From Achatina immaculata (Eukaryota > Mollusca > Gastropoda > Stylommatophora > Achatinidae), in NCBI GenBank assembly GCA_009760885.1, contig CM019714.1:6644812-6708811 (forward strand): a stretch of DNA of 64,000 nucleotides, in the 5' to 3' direction. How positions within the stretch are numbered: position 1 is the first letter of the stretch; the number at the start of each line of letters is the position of its first letter. The notes under the pieces are model-generated. The model did no database searches. It had not been told where the DNA came from and was given only the letters and a program-made list of their open reading frames with translations. The position numbers and the translations under genes were made by a program. Of the stretch, positions 57,470-64,000 are shown one piece after another.

Positions 57470-58020
57470 AAACTGGACAGATTGTGATGGTTTGGTTGTG
57501 TAGAAAGAATGGAAGACTTGAAACTGGACAGATTGTGCTGGTTTGATTGTGTAGAAAGAATGGAAGACTTGAAACTGGACAGATTGTGCTGGTCTGGACC
57601 TGTAGAAAGAATGGAAGACTTGAAACTGGACAGATTGCACTGGTTTGGTTGTGTAGAAAGAATGGAAGACTTGAAACTGGACAGATTGTGCTGGTTTGGT
57701 TGTGTAGAAAGAATGTAAGACTTGAAACTGGACAGATTGTGCTGGTTTGGTTGTGTAGAAAGAATGGAAGACTTGAAACTGGACAGATTGTGCTGGTCTG
57801 GACCTGTAGAAAGAATGGAAGACTTGAAACTGGACAGATTGTGCTGGTTTGGTTGTGTAGAAAGAATGGAAGACTTGAAACTGGACAGATTGTGCTGGTT
57901 TGGTTGTGTAGAAAGAATGGAAGACTTGAAACTGGATAGATTGCACTGGTTGGGTTGTGTAGAAAGAATGGAAGACTTGAAACTGGATAGATTGCACTGG
58001 TTGGGTTGTGTAGAAAGAAT
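57470..58020. repeat. 51-bp coding-derived minisatellite, about 11 units
   Basis: Each 17-codon unit reads LKLDRLCWFGCVERMED, a copy of the RT C-terminal motif (RLRWFGHVxRM in related elements). Units keep frame apart from single stops (tgatgg at 57487; taagac at 57717). Confidence 0.94.
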
Positions 58021-58365
58021 GAAAGAGAACGACAAACAAAAATGGTGTACAAGTATGTATGAGAGTTGAAAAAAAACAATACCGACAGGTAGCCCAAGAC
58101 AGAGATTGAGAGACAACATACAAGAGTATATAAAAGAAATAGGTATTTTTACTCTTATATAAACTGGAGAGAGAAGACTAGGAATAGAGAGTAATGGAGG
58201 CGAACTTTATCTGCAGCAGTGAGCGTTAACGGCTAATAAAGTTGAAGAAGAAGAAGAAACTGAGAAGTGAATATATTTTGAATTACCAACATTCAGATGT
58301 TGAATAAGTTTGCATATTTTTATTTACCGCAACAGCTGGGGCCAAAAACTTTACACATTGTGGAT

Positions 58366-60205
58366 AATTTCACACAAGTTATTTGACACACATACTGAGG
58401 AGTCAGTTTACTACACACAACATGCAAATACCTGTTTTTATACTCTTAAGAAATATACACTTCAGATCACAACATTAGTCTACAATTCATGAAAATACAA
58501 GAGGAAAAGACTGTTATGTCATCAGTGACTTACCACGCGAAGTCATACCACGATAAGCTCAGCAACTCTAAATCTCGAAATTGATTATTTTTCTATTTCA
58601 TGAAGGCCTTTAAATCTGAGAAGTGGAAGCAGGTACACATCAAATCCTATTCCTTAAGCCTCTGTTTCAAAATTCTGAGCGTTACTTTACAAACTTCCCA
58701 ACGAAAACAATTTTAAAGAAATAGGTCAGAATCCAGAGTTCACGTGAGTCAGGTTAAAAAATCTCAGCACTCATAAACAGTAAATCTTCTACTTTTCAGC
58801 CTTCTTCAGATTTATAAGAACTAACGTTTTAGGTTTACAACCTAAACTGAGCAGGTACCGAGCAGTAAAGCTGTTTAGTCTACCTAGTATTAGAGGTTAT
58901 ATGTCACTCTGTTAGTCTAAAATCGGAGGTTTTGAGATGTAAATATGTCGCTCTAAGGAAGATTGTAGGGTTGTCGCAGCCAGTTAAGCACGCGAAGTAC
59001 TAACCATTATATGATCACGGCCAGTTAACAATATAGACAAACTTTGACTTCGACTGGTCTGTTGTTGCACCACTAAAATGGTGTTCTTTCTTTATGCTGA
59101 AAGCTGTATGGTGCCTTGAACGTTTGGGGAACTTCCATGACGTCACGAAGTTGCTATACTTGCCTCAGTTCGTTACACTGGTATGCTCCACGCAACTTCA
59201 TCCAACCCAGGATCACTAAACAGAGTTCATACACGACTTCTGAGCTATGTAAATAAAATTAACTGACCGTTCCAACTCCACAGCTGCGACACAAAACATA
59301 AGTCAGTAACCACCCAACTCCGGACGTTACAATAGAACAGATTTATTGAGGAAACCACATTTATTGCTGAATGTTGCAAACGGAAGTGGCGTGAAAAGAC
59401 TGATGGAATTCACAAATACATGAAAATGTGTCCGGGCGACTTGAAGTCGCCATGAGACGACCTCTCACATAGTAAGGATGTTGAAGGATTTTGTGTGTGT
59501 GTGTGTGTGTGTTTTTTACTACAGACAATACCACATCCTCTCTAAAAAAACTGAATTCATAAGAAACTGTCCTAGAAAGGACAAATTTACCCCATACAAA
59601 GATTTCCTACAAAGGACAGACTACAATCTACATTCTACTATTTCGAAGCCCAGCTAAAGTACCGACTCTGAAGAAAAACTTGCGTGCCTACATTTTACGT
59701 GCGAGCTTCTAAGACAGATTTTCCCACTGCACATGCTTCATCATCATCATCAGGTGCCGTGCCGACTGGCGTTGGCTATTATGCTTCTCCAGAGTATCCG
59801 ATCCTTCATGCAGGCCATCAGCTCAGTTGGTGATCTCCTCTCACACCATCCCGTCAGACTGTCCAGTATCATTTCTCTTGGTCTTCCTCTTGATCTTCTT
59901 CCTTCTATTTTTCCTGTTGGTATAATATTTTCAATGCCCCCTCTTCTCATTGCATGTCCTATGAAAGTACATTGTCTCTCTCTTATCTTTCTGACAAGGT
60001 TTTTTGTCTCTCCAGCTGTTCTCATACATTCTTCATGCTTATGAATATAAAAAATTAACTCTCTACAGGGGAGACTACTATTTTATTTTTATCCAACTCA
60101 GTTACCTATCTTATTCTAATACATATTTCCCCTCCCCCAAGGAATAGATTTGCCCTCAAATCCTTGACAACAAAATTCTACTAAACATACTGAATAATTT
60201 CACAA
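58366..60205. repeat. 1.84-kb tandem duplication, first copy
   Basis: Nearly identical to 60206-62035 (for instance taccacgcga at 58531 and 60375). No host gene seen inside. A short (TG)n near 59494 and an RTE 3' fragment are included. Confidence 0.92.
59738..60030 (-). mobile_element. RTE-like family 4, 3' fragment
   Basis: The minus strand encodes TKNLVRKIRERQCTFIGHAM, then GKIEGRRSRGRPREMILDSL and RSPTELMACMKDRILWRSII, ending NASRHGT and a (GAT)n tail. The frame is intact for 91 codons; 5'-truncated. Confidence 0.87.
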
Positions 60206-62035
60206 GTTATTTGACACACATACTGAGGAGTCAGTTTACTACAGACATGTTCTGAGTAACACAACATGCAAATACCTGTTTTTATACTCTTAAGAAATAT
60301 ACACTTCAGAGCACAACATTAGTCTACAATTCATGAAAATACAAGAGGAAAAGACTGTTATGTCATCAGTGACTTACCACGCGAAGTCATACCACGATAA
60401 GCTCAGCAACTCTAAATCTCGAAATTGATTATTTTTCTATTTCATGAAGGCCTTTAAATCTGAGAAGTGGAAGCAGGTACACATCAAATCCTATTCCTTA
60501 AGCCTCTGTTTCAAAATTCTGAGCGTTACTTTACAAACTTCCCAACGAAAACAATTTTAAAGAAATAGGTCAGAATCCAGAGTTCACGTGAGTCAGGTTA
60601 AAAAATCTCAGGACTCATAAACAGTAAATCTTCTACTTTTCAGCCTTCTTCAGATTTATAAGAACTAACGTTTTAGGTTTACAACCTAAACTGAGCAGGT
60701 ACCGAGCAGTAAAGCTGTTTAGTCTACCTAATATTAGAGGTTATATGTCACTCTGTCAGTCTAAAATCGGAGGTTTTGAAGTGTAAATATGTCGCTCTAA
60801 AGAAGATTGTAGGGTTGTCGCAGCCAGTTAAGCACGCGAAGTACTAACCATTATATGATCACGGCCAGTTAACAATATAGACAAACTTTGACTTCGACTG
60901 GTCTGTTGTTGCACCACTAAAATGGTGTTCTTTCTTTATGCTGAAAGCTGTATGATGCCTTGAACGTTTGGGGAACTTCCATGACGTCACGAAGTTGCTA
61001 TACTTGCCTCAGTTCGTTACACTGGTATGCTCCACGCAACTTCATCCAACCCAGGATCACTAAACAGAGTTCATACACGACTTCTGAGCTATGTAAATAA
61101 AATTAACTGACCGTTCCAACTCCACAGCTGCGACACAAAACATAAGTCAGTAACCACCCAACTCCGGACGTTACAATAGAACAGATTTATTGAGGAAACC
61201 ACATTTATTGCTGAATGTTGCAAACGGAAGTGGCGTGAAAAGACTGATGGAATTCACAAATACATGAAAATGTGTCCGGGCGACTTGAAGTCGCCATGAG
61301 ACGACCTCTCACATAGTAAGGATGTTGAAGGATTTTATGTGTGTGTGTGTGTGTTTTTTACTACAGACAATACCACATCCTCTCAAAAAAACTGAATTCA
61401 TAAGAAACTGTCCTAGAAAGGACAAATTTACCCCATACAAAGATTTCCTACAAAGGACAGACTACAATCTACATTCTACTATTTCGAAGCCCAGCTAAAG
61501 TACCGACTCTGAAGAAAAACTTGCGTGCCTACATTTTACGTGCGAGCTTCTAAGACAGATTTTCCCACTGCACATGCTTCATCATCATCATCAGGTGCCG
61601 TGCCGACTGGCGTTGGCTATTATGCTTCTCCAGAGTATCCGATCCTTCATGCAGGCCATCAGCTCAGTTGGTGATCTCCTCTCACACTATCCCGTCAGAC
61701 TGTCCAGTATCATTTCTCTTGGTCTTCCTCTTGATCTTCTTCCTTCTATTTTTCCTGTTGGTATAATATTTTCAATGCCCCCTCTTCTCATTGCATGTCC
61801 TATGAAAGTACATTGTCTCTCTCTTATCTTTCTGACAAGGTTTTTTGTCTCTCCAGCTGTTCTCATACATTCTTCATGCTTATGAATATAAAAAATTAAC
61901 TCTCTACAGGGGAGACTACTATTTTATTTTTATCCAACTCAGTTACCTATCTTATTCTAATACATATTTCCCCTCCCCCAAGGAATAGATTTGCCCTCAA
62001 ATCCTTGACAACAAAATTCTACTAAACATACTGAA
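60206..62035. repeat. 1.84-kb tandem duplication, second copy
   Basis: Second copy; ends at catactgaataat, after which unrelated sequence begins. Differences are rare point changes and a shorter (TG)n tract. Confidence 0.92.
61578..61871 (-). mobile_element. RTE-like family 4, 3' fragment (duplicated)
   Basis: Copy of 59738-60030 carried by the tandem duplication; one substitution noted (cacaccatcc to cacactatcc). Confidence 0.87.
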
Positions 62036-62109
62036 TAATATATAACAACTCCAAGTCTGGTTAATTTGAATAAGTCAAATTAGAGCACGCACAATCGCAT
62101 TTATTAGGC

Positions 62110-62630
62110 TCTGTAGCACATGTCACAGGCAACGCACGATAACACATGCTTCCCAGCTAACGCATGATACTACATGCTTTCTTCTCGACAAGGCATGATA
62201 CTACATGACACCTTCACGACAACGCATGTTACTATATGCCTCCTTCACGACAACACATGATACTACATGCTTTCTTCTCGACAAGGCATGATACTACATG
62301 CTTTCTTCACGACAAGGCATGATACTACATGACACCTTCACGACAAGGCATGATACTACATGACACCTTCACGACAAGGCATGATACTACATGCTTTCTT
62401 CACGACAAGGCATGATACTACATGCTTTCTTCACGACAAGGTTTGATACTACATGACACCTTCACGACAAGGCATGTTACTATATGCCTCCTTCACGACA
62501 AGGCATGTTACTATATGCCTCCTTCACGACAAGGCATGATACCATACGCCTCCTTCACGACAAGGCATGATACCATACGCCTCCTTCACGACAAGGCATG
62601 ATACCATACGCCTCCTTCACGCATGAATCC
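62110..62630. repeat. 31-bp minisatellite, about 17 units
   Basis: Unit ttcacgacaaggcatgatac plus tacatgacacc, with alternating ends (tgcctcc, tgctttc, tgacacc). Confidence 0.93.
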
Positions 62631-63416
62631 ACATGCGAGAGCTTGGAACAACGCATAGCATATTCCACAATCAACGAACAACAATGCATGGATCTACATG
62701 CATATAACCACAATACCTGATAACCACATGCACTGGAAAAGAATAGTTAACCACTTATTCCCGAAATGTTTGCAGCCGCATCTGAACGTTATATGATAAC
62801 CCATTAAAGACAATTATCCTGGCTGAAGACCTGGGAATAGAGTATTACAGAAAACTGGAAACTCTACACGTCCTCTCTTTCAAGATGTAAATTAAAAAAA
62901 CAGATTGCAGAAAATAGAATAAAACAGTCTATTACCGAAAAAAATACTATTCAGGTATGTTGATGAAAAAAAGCAACAAAGAAACAAATACAACTTTATC
63001 AGCATTTATAAGATATTCTAGACCGAACATATCAAGAAAAAAATAGAACTTTATCACGATTTATACAATTTTCTAGACCGTACATATCCAGAAAAAAATT
63101 AATAGTTTTACCGTACAGGCAGATCGTATAGTGTGCTCAATGACAGGTGATAAAAGCCTTGAGTTGTGTGTTATTACACACAAGTTTATCTACAGCACAA
63201 GACGTACAGAACGTTTGTGCGGATTATTTGTTGTTTATCTGCTGTCATTTAGTTTCATTTTGACACCGTGCACACACATAAACAGAGCACACACACACAC
63301 AGACACACGCACAGAGACAGACAGACAAATGTCCGCTCTATTTCATATCTTCTCTCTACTCAGAGTGTAGGCGTGGCGCCTTAAACAGAATCTCGAGGCA
63401 TACAAATTCCTGGCCG
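62631..63416. other. No gene seen
   Basis: AT-rich, with a short CA/GA microsatellite near 63270-63330. A duplicated block around tttatcacgatttataca/ttctagaccgtacatatc occurs at about 62994-63110. Confidence 0.5.
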
Positions 63417-63439
63417 TCTGTTCTGATTTGCTCTCAGCT

Positions 63440-63560
63440 ACTCCTCCCCACAGCCCTCCCCCACAGCCCTCCTCCCCACAGCCCTCCTCCCCAAGCCCTC
63501 TTCCCCACAGCCCTCCTCCCCACAGCCCTCCTCCCCACAGCCCTGCTACCCGCCCCCTGA
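63440..63560. repeat. 15-bp minisatellite, about 8 units
   Basis: Unit ccacagccctcctcc, C-rich, with short deletions. Confidence 0.93.
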
Positions 63561-63896
63561 CTGAATATACCTGTGCTTAAATAATAGCCCCTACCACATT
63601 AAAGGCAGCTTAGATTGCCATCTTGATATAGCGTATACAGTTTCTAGACCACGGATTCAGATAGGCTGAGTAACGTGCAGGCGAAAGGAACAATGCATGG
63701 AAAAACACAATTTTATTTTAAAAAAACGAACGCAAAAATGATTTTTATTACTTCTAAAACTGCTGTTTTATGCCATGAGTGTAGAGATATTGAGAGATAT
63801 ATGGAGCAGCTAAAAAATAATAGAGATGAGGTGAGAAGAAACGTCAGAAACTAGGCAATGAGATGAGCATGTAGAAATGTAATACTGAAGCAAACC

Positions 63897-63924
63897 AATA
63901 TTTCGGCAGTATGACTTTTTCAGG
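63897..63924 (-). ncRNA. Hammerhead-like motif in a further Penelope-related relic
   Basis: The minus strand reads CCTGAAAAAGTC, loop, GCCGAAATATTGG. Flanking sequence (63830-64000) has the same general layout as 37731-37930 and may run past the window edge. Confidence 0.35.
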
Positions 63925-64000
63925 AAAGACAAAAATAGCGAAACAACAAGTAAACACAAAAATAGCACTTGGCTGGCGGAGATACACAAGGTTAGAAGTA

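Larger units (their letters stand above)
56130..58260 (+). pseudogene. Non-LTR reverse transcriptase relic (family 5)
   Basis: NNEAAGSDGIALELIKEGRL (56160-56215) is the RT N-terminal motif usually reading NNKAPGxDGI. Later pieces are ALGFAITQDKTEY, YIIFGDTTTRNTETYKYLDT (56946-57236), then RPAVMYGSETWSTTRKDEQE and FENKIIRRIFGPI (57221-57400), the C-terminal YGSETW region. The WFGxVERM motif follows, amplified into a 51-bp array, and the tail GSPRQRLRDNIQEYIKE. The end is (GAA)n at 58241-58258. A 200-bp unrelated segment near 56438-56700 may be a separate insertion. Confidence 0.75.

Noticed and set aside
57163..58123. Minus-strand ORFs up to 318 codons
   Set aside because: Antisense to the 51-bp array; periodic at 17 residues.

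Overview
The window is nuclear DNA of an animal, most likely an invertebrate and plausibly a mollusc; this is inferred from element content, not from a diagnostic gene. Reasons: spliced exons with GT/AG borders, a microsomal cytochrome P450 of the CYP2 type, several RTE-like and I/Jockey-like non-LTR retrotransposons, a Penelope-like element, a piggyBac relic, and an exceptional density of minisatellites. Adding up the listed arrays gives roughly 13 kb, about a fifth of the window. No bacterial, organellar or viral gene organisation is seen.

The only host gene I can support is a CYP2-like P450 on the minus strand. Exon 3 (24861-26039) carries most of the enzyme including the heme loop. Exon 2 (29358-29472) is only 115 bp and was recognised from splice sites and conserved sequence. 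The candidate first exons are three near-identical 194-bp exons at 42395-42588, 44675-44868 and 46426-46619. Phases fit exactly (2 then 0) and predict an uninterrupted 495-residue protein. A fourth first-exon copy at 5328-5521 lies downstream of the gene and has no visible partner exon. The first exon sits in a segmental module of about 2.2 kb that is repeated four times; the last copy is a mosaic of two others.

Layout. 1-3.1 kb: an open-ended intact non-LTR ORF (APE, RT, start of RNase H), minus strand. 3.7-6.4: 52-bp minisatellite and P450 module copy 1. 6.4-10.5: broken piggyBac transposase running into a 28-bp minisatellite, itself split by an RTE fragment. 11.4-13.1: RTE-like relic. 13.1-16.6: Penelope-like element with inverted termini, RT and GIY-YIG remnants. 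18-24: minisatellites and RTE copies, one with a 603-codon ORF. 24.5-29.5: P450 exons 3 and 2, whose intron holds a 51-bp minisatellite split by an RTE copy that was itself hit by a palindromic Penelope remnant. 29.6-33.2: a full-length RTE element nested in another RTE copy with a 13-bp target duplication. 33.4-41.4: minisatellites and relics, including a 0.3-kb internally deleted RTE derivative. 41.4-47.8: P450 module copies 2-4. 48.1-49.7: 26-bp minisatellite of about 62 units. 50-52: RTE relic and minisatellite. 52.5-55.7: an RT/RNase H relic broken up by minisatellites grown from its own sequence. 56-58.3: another RT relic with a 51-bp array made from its C-terminal motif. 58.4-62.0: a 1.84-kb tandem duplication. 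62-64: minisatellites.

The recurring theme is local tandem amplification that begins inside functional or formerly functional sequence (retroelement domains, a transposase stop codon, a 5' splice site). That is the least ordinary thing here. I see no convincing new defence, biosynthetic or operon-like system.
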